Positions 9,801-18,244 of a stretch of DNA of 20,264 nt are shown here, in pieces. The DNA comes from a virus. The first letter of the stretch is position 1. Every line of letters starts with the position of its first letter. A model generated the notes under the pieces. It saw only the letters and a list, made by a program, of their open reading frames with translations, ran no database searches and was not told the DNA's origin. The position numbers and the translations under genes were made by a program. Where the stretch lies: the IMG/VR virus record IMGVR_UViG_3300032287_001934, positions 1 through 20,264 of that record; one strand, 5' to 3'.

Positions 9801-12262
9801 TTAAACAGGTATCTACATTTCTTGATGCGTGGGTAAATAAAAAGTCCGGCGCACCAGATTTCACTAAGCTATTTGAAGGCATTGATATCCAGCAAGGAGC
9901 TAAGTTTTCAAAGACTGTGATGATGTATGACGTTGATCAGGATGGGCAGCCAATTATCGACAAACGTCATTTGCGATCATATGAAGTAAATGCAGATGGA
10001 ACTGTTAATGTACGGCAGTTTAGGTTAACTGACGCAAAAGCAGCAGGTGGTGTAGAGTCGGGCGACAAGAAAGTAACAGGCGGATTTAAGGAGTTTGCTG
10101 CAGATGAAGTAGCAAAACGTTTACGTGGAAGCAACTTTAAAGAAGGTTATACAGAAGTAACTGCAGAAGGCGGAACGCCTCGTACTGTATCAGTACCAGC
10201 TAACGATGTCGCAGTCACAACAGGTGTGTCAACCGAAAAGTCAAAAGCAGCATCGTCTGGACGATATGGATTGTCTGGTACATATTTATACCAGACGTTT
10301 ATGGCAACACATCGCCAAATAAATTCTGGTCTTAAATTAGATGGAGCTGCCGAATCTTTTGCTAGAAGCATTTTAGGTACTAATGACAAAGATGTTATTG
10401 ATAACTTAAAAGAACAAGGTATAACTCCAGACCAATTAAAAACTATTACTACAAATTTGAATCGCACACAGGGTGCGCAATTACAGATGTGGCTACAGGT
10501 TTCTGATCCTGCTAAATTTACCCCAGTTGGACGTGCAGCTGGAACAATGAATGCTACATCAGACCCACGACGCACAAGTGACTCTGTGTCTGATAGTGCA
10601 ATTAGGTCGGATGAGCGTACTGCAAGGCGTAGTATTTCGGACATTGTTGTAACTCGTAATGCTAATGTGTGGGATTCGGTGACTGGCTCTGCATTAAAAA
10701 TGTATGAGGATGAAGGACAATCCAAAAATTCTCAAGCAGAACAAGTTGATCGTATTACTAAAAAGGTTTTAGAAAATGCGGTTGTCGATCCAGAGTTAGA
10801 TGCAGTATTTAGGAAGAATGTAAAAGCATACGTAACATCACTTGTTTATAACGATGAAGTGTCACGCGCACCGGGTTTTGAATTTATAGGTGATTTACAA
10901 GATTTTGCTGATGAAACAGCTAAAACTAATGTAGAAGAGGGTAATTACAGCACAACAAAACGAACTGGTGCTGGAGTAACAATTGCTGATGGTCGTGGAA
11001 CAGCGGCTGACAGACGACAACGTGTTGTCCGTGGTTTCTTGCCAGCAGTGCAGACGTCGTTAGATCTTATTAATTTTAATGAGAATAGCCAAGCCATTAA
11101 GTCTATTAAACTTGGTGGTAAACAGTCTGGAGAACTTGCATTAGTAGATACATTGCGAACTAAGTATCTAAATGAAACAGATGGTGCAGCAAAACGTACT
11201 CTATTTACTCAATTATACAAAGCAGTACAAAAACTAGAAGCTGCTGGTTATGCAATGCCAGATAACGAAACAGCTGAATTTAGAGCACCAATTGGACAAC
11301 AAGGTGCATCTGTTGCAGCTGCACGAAGTAATAGAACTCCAGCGCAGTTAGCTGCAGATGAGCGCAAGCGCAAGGTAATTAATGCTGCATTAGCAAAACG
11401 TGCTGGCACAACACCTCCACCTGATGATGCTCCAGTTAAACGTACAGTTAAATTATCTGCTGTAGACACTAAAGGTAAGCCAATTGATGTCTTACTTGAT
11501 GTTGACCCAGAGGAAGTAAAGTCTGGCCTCCGTCGCGTTTATCGAAAAGTAAATGGTGAATGGGTTCCTGTAATGTCAGGCGGAAAACCAAAAATGATTC
11601 CGGCTGTAGTTCAGCCAGAAGAAGTTGTAGATCCAACTGTACCAAAGGATTTAACTGTAGACACAAAAGTACGAACAGGTGCGAACATAAGACGTACTGC
11701 ATTACCTGCAGGATTAACACTGATAGTTAGAACAAGTAAAAGTGGAAAGGCAAATGGGCCTGTATTCAATCAAGCTTTTATTGGTCAAGTGGTTCAAGAT
11801 GTAATGGGACAAGTACCTGAAGGTACTGATCCAAAGCTTGCAATGGAAAACATATTTAGAACTATTGCAAGAAAAAATGGACGTAAACCAGAAGATTGGA
11901 AATCATTTTTTAAAGAGTCAGGATTATCAATTGTAGTGCCAGCCAATGCATCCGAGTTCAAGGCAAAGGCTGGAGATGCACACAATCTTGATGCTTTGAA
12001 AAAAGAGTACATCAAACAAGGTGGAACAGAGGAAAAGTGGAATAGCCTAAAACCGGGTGCAGATAGTGTTACACGGGAAGTTGTACGTATGTTCAAACAA
12101 CAAAGCACTCCAACTAAACCTGCAAGTCTACCAGCACCTAAAAGTGGGACTAAAGGTAAATCAGGTAAAGGTCCAATAGTTGGCGCTACAGCATTCACAC
12201 TATTGAATCTACTAGGCGATCAGATAAAGAGGAATGAGCAAAATGCCACAGGGAAAAAATAA
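6881..12262 (+). CDS. Giant 1793-aa protein, probable internal virion/ejection protein
   Basis: By far the largest gene of the window. The visible architecture starts with an Ala/Lys/Glu-rich N-terminus (1-40) and seven octapeptide-like repeats of form G-E/Q-x-S-x-L-L-x (55-119). A charged Pro-rich segment reaches ~300. A long, mostly helical soluble body with many Gln and Asp residues spans ~310-1430. A Pro/Lys-rich region (~1490-1600) and a basic Pro/Ser/Gly linker (~1742-1763) follow. The protein ends in a hydrophobic helix (VGATAFTLLNLL, 1767-1778) followed by GDQIKRNE. I recognise no catalytic motif: no clear transglycosylase, peptidase or phage RNA-polymerase signature. Size, repeats and position before terS suggest an ejected internal protein. 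The ribosome binding site is weak (AGTAGGT). Confidence 0.85.
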   Translation: MASALYNAMIAAEEEDKKKAAPKSGRAKAAAAAEAKDPGNTNAKFSKTPDKKPLTGEASKLLGGEKSTLMRGESTPFMSDSLRGQGSSLLSGQQSPLLGGESTQLSTPLLGGQSSPLANVYGPRSAQPRMQGQSSNYPLTYDMVESIVGPLSPGMRTRLGEPGMVRGQAGTRGEGVEFRKPATLTPEEEAEAQRTQSQADLYTKDFTQWEKERLRRESQPSVQLTGNMQRPIPLGPRPNAADYVGQGKTGTPSDPAAVAPAPVKASGMFGKFLTKPDSATDPNARTQNIETRTADALPRADVQAPTDVIGQKTNINADDFIGGIAGKEVSIINSAKKFENNIVAGISPARAAKLILQSTDYDESNPFHAALRVFDQVASGPDKKRAEVAKQGMVALTDYFTRGASGKSGHNETTLRSAVEYLNLSTMPGMTESNARNSFDELLPVMTEEGSRLRQFFGSSTQQQATRTAIKTASMAGIVTTALNNVAQNVINRMPSGEAPAMKSARDRALRVLAPLTTANPGEPAIRWMDSDPLRSNLANDLLFETQRLMGGDSIASIKNLQDQIENGRIARTFGGQFDVRSTLTQITQPNYAGREAEYLRDMDLADQAEASGDKVKAAKLAAPYHTTAALQMMYGTDEVEGYESGRAIGVSSGLGGNLKLRDAKLRRQEVIGEITRNQEPLKTNLTPVQMLGTVFAQNGADKTLLKFGLPFFGGTVQFGGMNENAGYIRSYDIPNHPGMKLTLNVAEGKRAINPITGAVMGAESLDASNNKDIQKILNQLAESRDPAAMLERSVIKSTLGPTAEKYEFGIIEASKDKVGASDDFAKLMGGYRSYSTAGDQGKFSADVTADMQSMFKLPIGSDGMPYIDDNSQQLYDMAVRVKTSLDESLRNYEEKDGKYVFSGKENKRELPLVLSQEQYDSLRATQQQFTSMVRGADAIRESLGVTGGAVGFRVQNGVPIYSQPLAVTGDNRFKQVSTFLDAWVNKKSGAPDFTKLFEGIDIQQGAKFSKTVMMYDVDQDGQPIIDKRHLRSYEVNADGTVNVRQFRLTDAKAAGGVESGDKKVTGGFKEFAADEVAKRLRGSNFKEGYTEVTAEGGTPRTVSVPANDVAVTTGVSTEKSKAASSGRYGLSGTYLYQTFMATHRQINSGLKLDGAAESFARSILGTNDKDVIDNLKEQGITPDQLKTITTNLNRTQGAQLQMWLQVSDPAKFTPVGRAAGTMNATSDPRRTSDSVSDSAIRSDERTARRSISDIVVTRNANVWDSVTGSALKMYEDEGQSKNSQAEQVDRITKKVLENAVVDPELDAVFRKNVKAYVTSLVYNDEVSRAPGFEFIGDLQDFADETAKTNVEEGNYSTTKRTGAGVTIADGRGTAADRRQRVVRGFLPAVQTSLDLINFNENSQAIKSIKLGGKQSGELALVDTLRTKYLNETDGAAKRTLFTQLYKAVQKLEAAGYAMPDNETAEFRAPIGQQGASVAAARSNRTPAQLAADERKRKVINAALAKRAGTTPPPDDAPVKRTVKLSAVDTKGKPIDVLLDVDPEEVKSGLRRVYRKVNGEWVPVMSGGKPKMIPAVVQPEEVVDPTVPKDLTVDTKVRTGANIRRTALPAGLTLIVRTSKSGKANGPVFNQAFIGQVVQDVMGQVPEGTDPKLAMENIFRTIARKNGRKPEDWKSFFKESGLSIVVPANASEFKAKAGDAHNLDALKKEYIKQGGTEEKWNSLKPGADSVTREVVRMFKQQSTPTKPASLPAPKSGTKGKSGKGPIVGATAFTLLNLLGDQIKRNEQNATGKK
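7040..7240 (+). repeat. Octapeptide repeat region in the giant protein
   Basis: Encodes residues 54-120. Aligned units are GEASKLLG, GEKSTLMR, GESTPFMSDSLR, GQGSSLLS, GQQSPLLG, GESTQLSTPLLG and GQSSPLAN. Two units carry the same kind of 4-residue insertion (total 12), consistent with a repeated structural module. The DNA copies have diverged, so selection is probably at protein level. Confidence 0.75.
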
Positions 12263-13439
12263 AACGCGAGAGCAACAGTTCACACCCGCTCAACGCGAAC
12301 GGATGATGGCTGAATTATTCCCATTGATGGTTGGTAGTAAACACGCAAGTGTAATTAATAAAACACCATATGACCCTACGGCTACGTATGATCAATATTT
12401 TAGAGGTGGTAAATCAACATCTCCAAAAAAAACAGAGACTTTTAACAATAAGGAGCTGGCTAAAGAAAAGTTAACTGGAGAGGCATTACATTCAAGTTCA
12501 AGTATTGCATCGACAATTCTTCCATTTCTTACATCAGCAATTGACTCGCCTATTACCAATGCTATTCCGGGTCCTCCACTTAAAGGAATGAAGGCTGTAA
12601 AAGCTACAGTTGATGCAGCAAGAGGACCAGCTGCTCGTGTTGCAGGTGACGTTCCATTTTACGGAGGCATGAGACCACAGGTAGCATCGGCGTTTCAATC
12701 TGAAAATCCAGATGATAGGTTAAACGCATTACTCAGTTTAGCTGCAATTACAGGATTAGATTTAGCTACTGACGCTGGCGTTAGGGGTCTTGGATTTTTA
12801 TACAACAAGGTGACTAAGTCGAATATAAGCCCATACGTAATGAATGCTATGTTGGTAGCGAAAAATAACGCAATGACCCCAGCATACAATGCTGTAAGTG
12901 AATCTATAAATAATAATAACACTGGACGCAAAACTGCAGAAGCACTTAAATTAGTAGATAATTTTATCAATGATGATAATCTACAAATTGCTTATCGTAA
13001 TACATTGCCAGTATTACAGGATATGGCCTATGGCTATGGTAATCAGCGACCTCCAACAAACCTAAATGCTTTAGCCACAAATCGTGATCCTATGCAACGT
13101 GTACCTAATCAAGCTAACGCTCCAATGACGGAGATACTACGACCATTAACAATGACTATTCCTAAAAACGTGCCTGTTGCTAGACAGGCTGTTGATGAAA
13201 AACTATCTGACTTAGGACAAGGGGAACGCGGATTAATGAGAGATGTAAGTACGGTACAAAAAGGCGTTACTAGTATTGCATCTAAATTTGGTAGTGATAT
13301 GCGTAAAAATCTTGGAATGGCTGCAATAAGTGCAGCTCCAGTTGTTGGTCAGGTTGCAAAGGAAGTAAATAATATTGGTGACAAATTTGGAAGTGCAATG
13401 AGATCATTGATTGGTAAATTACCATTGGCAAGGAAATAA
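12243..13439 (+). CDS. Hypothetical 398-aa protein, likely virion companion of the giant protein
   Basis: ATG 12243 is chosen because AGAGGA (12228-12233) lies nine bases before it; an in-frame ATG at 12234 would touch the ribosome binding site. It overlaps the giant gene by 20 bases. The product begins MPQGKNKTREQQFTPAQRER, similar in flavour to the basic protein at 2995. Hydrophobic or amphipathic stretches lie at ~88-110 (SIASTILPFLTSAIDSPI), ~170-185 and 358-373 (GMAAISAAPVVGQVA). The last is flanked by two copies of KFGSxMR (348-354 and 381-387). No family is recognised. Amphipathic helices and position suggest a membrane-interacting virion or ejection protein, not shown directly. Confidence 0.8.
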   Translation: MPQGKNKTREQQFTPAQRERMMAELFPLMVGSKHASVINKTPYDPTATYDQYFRGGKSTSPKKTETFNNKELAKEKLTGEALHSSSSIASTILPFLTSAIDSPITNAIPGPPLKGMKAVKATVDAARGPAARVAGDVPFYGGMRPQVASAFQSENPDDRLNALLSLAAITGLDLATDAGVRGLGFLYNKVTKSNISPYVMNAMLVAKNNAMTPAYNAVSESINNNNTGRKTAEALKLVDNFINDDNLQIAYRNTLPVLQDMAYGYGNQRPPTNLNALATNRDPMQRVPNQANAPMTEILRPLTMTIPKNVPVARQAVDEKLSDLGQGERGLMRDVSTVQKGVTSIASKFGSDMRKNLGMAAISAAPVVGQVAKEVNNIGDKFGSAMRSLIGKLPLARK

Positions 13440-14173
13440 TGACATCCGAAATTAGAGTTCGCACATTACCAAATGGCGCACAAATGAAATTATGTGTTGC
13501 GCAAAAACGTGATGGATCGGCTTGTTCAAATATTGCTGTAAGTGGCCGTGACTATTGTAGTCATCACGGTGGAAAAGCGTTAGTTGGTCCAGATAGTCCG
13601 CAATTTAGAACTGGACTATGGACTAAACAGCGACGTAGATTTAGTCAAGTTGCACCAACGCTTTTAAAAAGAATTGACGAATTACGAGAAGACCCAGAAC
13701 TGTTTTCTTTGCGTGATGATGCTGCGTACTTGACAGCACTTATGGATGTACGTGCAGAGGCTGCAAGCAACGGAATATCGGTAGAGCATTACGAAACAAT
13801 TAGAGATCAGATCAAAATTTGCAAGGCTGCACCAGACGAAGAATCATATAGCAAGGCATTTAAACAACTTGAGAAAATGATTAATGAAGGCATCGATGTT
13901 TATCGAGCAAGTCAGGATGTTGTACAGCTTATTGATAAGCGTACAGAAATCGTCGAAGCCGAAGCTAGAATGATGCACACGAAAGCCTACACATTAGAGG
14001 TTGATCAAGCATATAGCCTCGCGATGCAGATATTAAAAGTAGTAAAAGATTGTGTCAGAAATGCAGATGAACTGTCTGCTATTAAAGCTGGATTTTCAAA
14101 ATTGCTAAAACAATATCAACAGGATGATGTGATTGACGCAGAGGTAATTGATGAGCAAGACGACTCTGAGTAA
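13439..14173 (+). CDS. terS: Putative small terminase subunit with N-terminal zinc-finger-like motif
   Basis: 244 aa. Starts at ATG 13439, sharing the A of the previous TAA. Residues 19-45 carry C-x9-C-x10-C-x2-H (Cys19, Cys29, Cys40, His43) ending in HHGGK, the 'HGG' zinc-finger-like block frequent in phage packaging proteins. A Gly-rich GPDSPQFRTGLWT follows. The remainder is alpha-helical with coiled-coil character (~75-220) and an acidic C-terminus (DVIDAEVIDEQDDSE), as usual for small terminases that form a ring and recognise packaging DNA. The main argument is position: its end overlaps terL by 23 bases. Without an alignment the subunit assignment is probable, not certain. Confidence 0.75.
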   Translation: MTSEIRVRTLPNGAQMKLCVAQKRDGSACSNIAVSGRDYCSHHGGKALVGPDSPQFRTGLWTKQRRRFSQVAPTLLKRIDELREDPELFSLRDDAAYLTALMDVRAEAASNGISVEHYETIRDQIKICKAAPDEESYSKAFKQLEKMINEGIDVYRASQDVVQLIDKRTEIVEAEARMMHTKAYTLEVDQAYSLAMQILKVVKDCVRNADELSAIKAGFSKLLKQYQQDDVIDAEVIDEQDDSE

Positions 14174-15896
14174 AGCTGCTCCAAGAGCATTTAGAAAATA
14201 CGTTAAGCCAACTAAGCCACTTACTGTTGCGTTATTAGAAGCGCTTGAAGATGAATTACAACAAGCAATTGAAGTTGGTGATTACGATAGTGGTACTGCA
14301 AGTAAACTTCCGGGACATGAAATAGAGTATGAGCCTTGGTTGTCAGCGTATGCCCCACACGCAGCAAGTAGTAGGTTAGCAGAGCATCATCACCGTGCAT
14401 GGCAATGGGCTGAGTCATTAGAGCCATCCAAGTCTCCACCTGCATTAATCGAATGTTGGTTTCGTGGTGGTGGTAAATCAACTACAATGGAATTAATTGT
14501 GAGTAGACTCGCGGTTAAAGCTACTCGACGTTTTGTTGTATATGTTTGCGCAACGCAAGACATGGCAGATAGGCACGTTCAGGATATTGCAACCGCAATG
14601 GAACGCTGTGGTATTGAACGAGCAATTAATAAATATGGTTTTAGTAGAGGTTGGAATGCATCTAAGTTACGTACTGCTAACGGATTCAACGTTTTAGCTT
14701 TTGGGTTAGATACAGGCGCACGTGGTGTAAAGTTAGATCACTTGCGGCCAGACATGATTATCTTAGACGACATTGACGAATTAGATGACTCAGTAAATGC
14801 AGTAGATAAAAAAATTAGAACTATTACACAAACAATTCTTCCCGCACGAAGTACTGATTGTGCTGTTGTTTTTGTCCAGAATAGAATTCACGCTAACAGT
14901 GTTATGTCTCACGTTTTGAGTGGTGAGCTGGACATGTTGCAAAATAGAATTCAATCACCAATAGTTCCAGCAATAAAAGATTTGCAGTACGACACATTTG
15001 AACGTGAAGATGGACGTGTTGGATACAAGATAACATCGGGCACTCCTATGTGGGAACATAAAACCATAGAGGTTTGCCAGCAAGAAATTGACACCTATGG
15101 ATTAATGTCGTTCTTACGTGAGTGTCAACATGAGGTTGGAGTAGGAGGTTTATTCTTTAACACGTTTAGAGAGTACTCATCTGATGGTCAACCATGGCAT
15201 GTCGTTGAGTCTGTAGATATTCAGCCATGGTGGCGCGTATGGGGCAGCCACGACTTTGGTACAGGCGCACCTGCATGTTTCTTACTGTATGCCAGTGACG
15301 ATAGCGAGAATGTATACGTTATAGGTGAAATGTACGAACAAGGTTTAGTTAGTTCAGCTCAAGCACAACGTGTACTTGACCTATTAGAAAAGTACAAAAT
15401 GGGTGAGCCTAGCAACACAAAATTACGTGATGGTAAATGGAATACAAAATTAGAAGCCATCGCTTTCGACTGGGCAAATACATTTCCACCTAAAAATCCA
15501 GACGAACGAATTGGTGAGTATCCAGTAGAGGTTTGGTGGGAGCGAAGTTTGCCAGCTGTTAGAGCGGTTAAAGATAGAAAAGCTGGTTGGCGACGTGTAA
15601 AGGAATGGCTTGAAGCTACATCAGTAGTGGGTGGAGCGCCTAAACCTAAACTGCAAATAGTACGTGGCGCATGTCCAAACTTAATTAAACAACTTTCAAA
15701 TACTATGGCACACCCAAGAGATCCTGAAGATATTGATAGCGGTACTAAAAACGATCACGCAATTGATAGTTTTAGGTATGGAGTTATGTGGCGAGAGTTT
15801 CCTGTCACATGTCCAGAGACAGGATTAGATGGAACACGCAATACGAAACATGTACCTAAATGGTTAGACAAAGGTAATAATAAAGAATGGCTTTAA
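14151..15896 (+). CDS. terL: Large terminase subunit (ATPase-nuclease packaging motor)
   Basis: 581 aa. Pumps DNA into the procapsid and cuts concatemers. The ATPase half shows Walker A RGGGKST (105-111), Walker B MIILDD (202-207, catalytic acidic residue following) and coupling motif VVFVQNR (239-245). The RNase-H-like nuclease half has the three expected acidic positions: Asp368 in GSHDFG, Asp440 in AFDWAN and Asp539 in HAIDSFRYG. ATG 14151 follows GAGG by six bases; a TTG codon just before is in frame but poorer. It overlaps terS by 23 bases and a 52-aa membrane protein gene by 10. The assignment is secure; packaging mode (cos or headful) is not visible. Confidence 0.95.
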   Translation: MSKTTLSKAAPRAFRKYVKPTKPLTVALLEALEDELQQAIEVGDYDSGTASKLPGHEIEYEPWLSAYAPHAASSRLAEHHHRAWQWAESLEPSKSPPALIECWFRGGGKSTTMELIVSRLAVKATRRFVVYVCATQDMADRHVQDIATAMERCGIERAINKYGFSRGWNASKLRTANGFNVLAFGLDTGARGVKLDHLRPDMIILDDIDELDDSVNAVDKKIRTITQTILPARSTDCAVVFVQNRIHANSVMSHVLSGELDMLQNRIQSPIVPAIKDLQYDTFEREDGRVGYKITSGTPMWEHKTIEVCQQEIDTYGLMSFLRECQHEVGVGGLFFNTFREYSSDGQPWHVVESVDIQPWWRVWGSHDFGTGAPACFLLYASDDSENVYVIGEMYEQGLVSSAQAQRVLDLLEKYKMGEPSNTKLRDGKWNTKLEAIAFDWANTFPPKNPDERIGEYPVEVWWERSLPAVRAVKDRKAGWRRVKEWLEATSVVGGAPKPKLQIVRGACPNLIKQLSNTMAHPRDPEDIDSGTKNDHAIDSFRYGVMWREFPVTCPETGLDGTRNTKHVPKWLDKGNNKEWL

Positions 15897-16045
15897 CAAC
15901 TGTATTACTTTTTATGATTATTGGATGTTTAATGGTAGGAGTGTGCCACGTAATTTTGTTGTATAGGATTCAGGTCTGCTTACAGCAAATTAAAGACGAG
16001 CGTGTATTAATTGCGCAAATTAATAGCGCAGAGAAGTGGGTGTAA
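15887..16045 (+). CDS. 52-aa single-span membrane protein between terL and portal
   Basis: A short open frame that fills the 152-bp gap between terL and portal. ATG 15887 overlaps the terL end by 10 bases, and its TAA ends three bases before the portal ATG. The product reads MALTTVLLFMIIGCLMVG and onward: one strong N-terminal transmembrane helix (~4-26), then an amphipathic charged helix (QQIKDERVLIAQINSAEKW, 33-51). AAAGG at 15870-15874 is rather distant, so coupling to terL is likely. No family is recognised. A one-span protein with a short charged tail could be a small holin, a spanin-like component or a membrane adaptor for assembly. The tight fit and composition make it a real gene in my view. 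Confidence 0.7.
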   Translation: MALTTVLLFMIIGCLMVGVCHVILLYRIQVCLQQIKDERVLIAQINSAEKWV

Positions 16046-16048
16046 CAA

Positions 16049-18244
16049 ATGGATTTACGCAGCATGGTTATGCAGAGTATGCAGGAAAATCAACCTAAAG
16101 TAAGCGCATTTCAACGTAAAGACGCTACCGGCACAGTCGGTTCTTTTCCAATTAAAAGCATTGACAGAGATGACAAAAACAACTTAAAGCTTGACCTTGA
16201 TAATAAGGATTGGAAAGTCAGTCCTAAAGATGATCCAGATGAAGCTAAAAAAATAACAACATTTGTTAAAGAGCAATTTGATATTGCGTATAGGTCTAGG
16301 CAGGAAATGGAATTAGAGTGGGTTATGGCAACCGCTTTTTTTGAAGGGCGTCAGTGGTTGCGTATTAATAACCAGACTCGAAATCTAATTCAATTACAGA
16401 ATCCAAATGAGCCAAATAGGTATATGACTGTCAATAAGATTAGACCTCTTATTGATGGTGTAGTCGGCAAGTTGACGCAGTGTGCGCCCGATGTTACTGC
16501 TGTACCTATTAGTCACAATCCTGTTGACCTAGCTGCATCTGATGAAGCCAACTATTTACTGAGTCATTACAATCGTAAGTACGACCGTGAAACACAAACA
16601 AAAGAACGTGTGCGCTGGGCTTGCGTTTGTGGAACTTCATACGTCAAAGTTTTTTGGGATAACAACCGAGAACAAGTTGTCCCACAGATGGATGCTACTG
16701 CTCAAGAAGTCGTTGGTCACACAACTATGCGCGTTGGTGATGTAGTAGAGCAAATACTTCCAGCATTTGACGTGTATCTTGACCCAACAGCCAAACGAGA
16801 TGATGATGTTCGCTGGATGATGCATGCTATGGTTAAACCACTTTCGTGGTTTGTTGACTCTTATGGAGAGGCTGGTAAAGCGGTTAAACCTGATGCGATG
16901 TCTGGTGTTAACAGTGGTTATATTGATAGTTATCTTCATGGCACTAACGGTTCTGGTCGAGGATGGGTCCCACCATCTACTGCAAATTTAACTAATCAAG
17001 ACACAAAAAAGATGGCTGCAGTTGTATATGAATACTGGGAAAAACCATCTGCTTTGTATCCTGATGGTAGATACATTGTTTCAACTAATAGTTGTTTACT
17101 TTATGCTGGCATCTGGCCTTATAAGAAGAAAGACTCTTTTCCTTTTATACCCTTACGATGGCAACCAAGGGCAGGAACTCCTTACGGATACTCGCTTGGT
17201 TTTGACTTAACTGCACTTCAGTCTACTTATAATCGTGTGTATTCACGACTACTAGAACAATTTGAGGGGCAAAAGGATTACGTTCTTGTTGAGAATTTAA
17301 GTGGTGTTGGCGCAGATGCCTACGATAACAGTGGTGATGATATTGATGACAAGAATCGAATCTACCGCCGTATTAACTATATGCGTGGAAGCCATCCTCC
17401 AACTATTCAAAGAGCACCGGGTATTGGGTCAGATCTTTTTCCATTACTTCAATTTATTGAGCGAGACATGATGGACATTGCAGGATTGCATGACGTGTCT
17501 CAAGGTCAGGCAGCAGCTGGTACGCCAGCTGAAGCAGTGCGTTTACTGCAACGTAGCGATAATACTCAGCACTCATTTATCCGAGCCGATATTGAAATCA
17601 GTGCAGCTAAAATTAAAGAATGGGAAGTATCGTTAGTTGCACAGTTTGGCATTGTCCCATTTGTCGGAAACATACAAGGCAAAATGCTACCGCAAGACCA
17701 GATTCGACAAGGTGTAATGCGATTTGATGCATTGAAGTCTGGTGGTCAATTTAGGATTGTGTACATCCCCGGCTCATCAATGGAAGATAGTCCTGATCAA
17801 CGCTTACAAAAGATGGCTGCATTGAGACAGATGGGTGTATTCGGAGATCCGACAGATCCTGAGACAAACCGTTTGTTCGTTGAATTAACTAACATGCCAA
17901 ATGCATCTAGGATATATCAGCACCTTGAAGGGCAAGCTCAGAAACAACAAGAGATGCAACAGCAGCAAATGATGATGATGCAACAACAACAAGCTGCTCA
18001 ATCTAGTGCAAAACAATTTGACCCAGAAGCAGAACAAATGAAAACTCAGCTTGAAATTCAGAAGCGTACAACTGAAATTCAAGCGCAACTTGAAGCAGAT
18101 ATTGCACTTGAATCAGCCAAGGCCGGACTACAGGCTGCAGCTAATGAGGATAATGCAATTACAGATCTTGGTAAGCAACGATTGATGCAAGCCATGCCGC
18201 CAGAACAGACTGGCAATTTTTCAGAACAAGAAGGTATGATGTAA
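16049..18244 (+). CDS. Portal protein (P22-like)
   Basis: 731 aa, close to the ~725 of P22 portal. Forms the twelve-subunit channel at one head vertex through which DNA is packaged and ejected, and is the docking site for TerL. Family-typical features are an N-terminal helix IAYRSRQEMELEWVMATAF (79-97) followed by FEGRQWL, the RYMTVNKIRPLIDGVVGKL segment (124-142), and RVRWACVCGTSYVKVFWD. Further on come PAFDVYLDPTAKRDDDVRW, PFIPLRWQPRAGTPYG and QGQAAAGTPAEAVRLL. The C-terminal ~100 residues are Gln/Met-rich and coiled-coil (QKQQEMQQQQMMMMQQQQ near 634-651), matching the helical barrel region of long podovirus portals. ATG 16049 has only a weak ribosome binding site. The gene abuts the scaffold gene exactly. 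Confidence 0.93.
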   Translation: MDLRSMVMQSMQENQPKVSAFQRKDATGTVGSFPIKSIDRDDKNNLKLDLDNKDWKVSPKDDPDEAKKITTFVKEQFDIAYRSRQEMELEWVMATAFFEGRQWLRINNQTRNLIQLQNPNEPNRYMTVNKIRPLIDGVVGKLTQCAPDVTAVPISHNPVDLAASDEANYLLSHYNRKYDRETQTKERVRWACVCGTSYVKVFWDNNREQVVPQMDATAQEVVGHTTMRVGDVVEQILPAFDVYLDPTAKRDDDVRWMMHAMVKPLSWFVDSYGEAGKAVKPDAMSGVNSGYIDSYLHGTNGSGRGWVPPSTANLTNQDTKKMAAVVYEYWEKPSALYPDGRYIVSTNSCLLYAGIWPYKKKDSFPFIPLRWQPRAGTPYGYSLGFDLTALQSTYNRVYSRLLEQFEGQKDYVLVENLSGVGADAYDNSGDDIDDKNRIYRRINYMRGSHPPTIQRAPGIGSDLFPLLQFIERDMMDIAGLHDVSQGQAAAGTPAEAVRLLQRSDNTQHSFIRADIEISAAKIKEWEVSLVAQFGIVPFVGNIQGKMLPQDQIRQGVMRFDALKSGGQFRIVYIPGSSMEDSPDQRLQKMAALRQMGVFGDPTDPETNRLFVELTNMPNASRIYQHLEGQAQKQQEMQQQQMMMMQQQQAAQSSAKQFDPEAEQMKTQLEIQKRTTEIQAQLEADIALESAKAGLQAAANEDNAITDLGKQRLMQAMPPEQTGNFSEQEGMM

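Noticed and set aside
10147-10725. 192-codon minus-strand frame inside the giant gene
   Set aside because: Antisense shadow of a confident coding frame with no ribosome binding site and no neighbours on that strand.
12234-12242. Upstream start codon for the 398-aa protein
   Set aside because: ATG 12234 is one base after AGAGGA, too close for initiation; ATG 12243 has a nine-base spacing.
6881-12262. Virion RNA polymerase or lytic enzyme in the giant protein
   Set aside because: I looked for phage-type RNA polymerase motifs and for transglycosylase or peptidase catalytic signatures and saw none convincing. A profile search would be needed to settle it.
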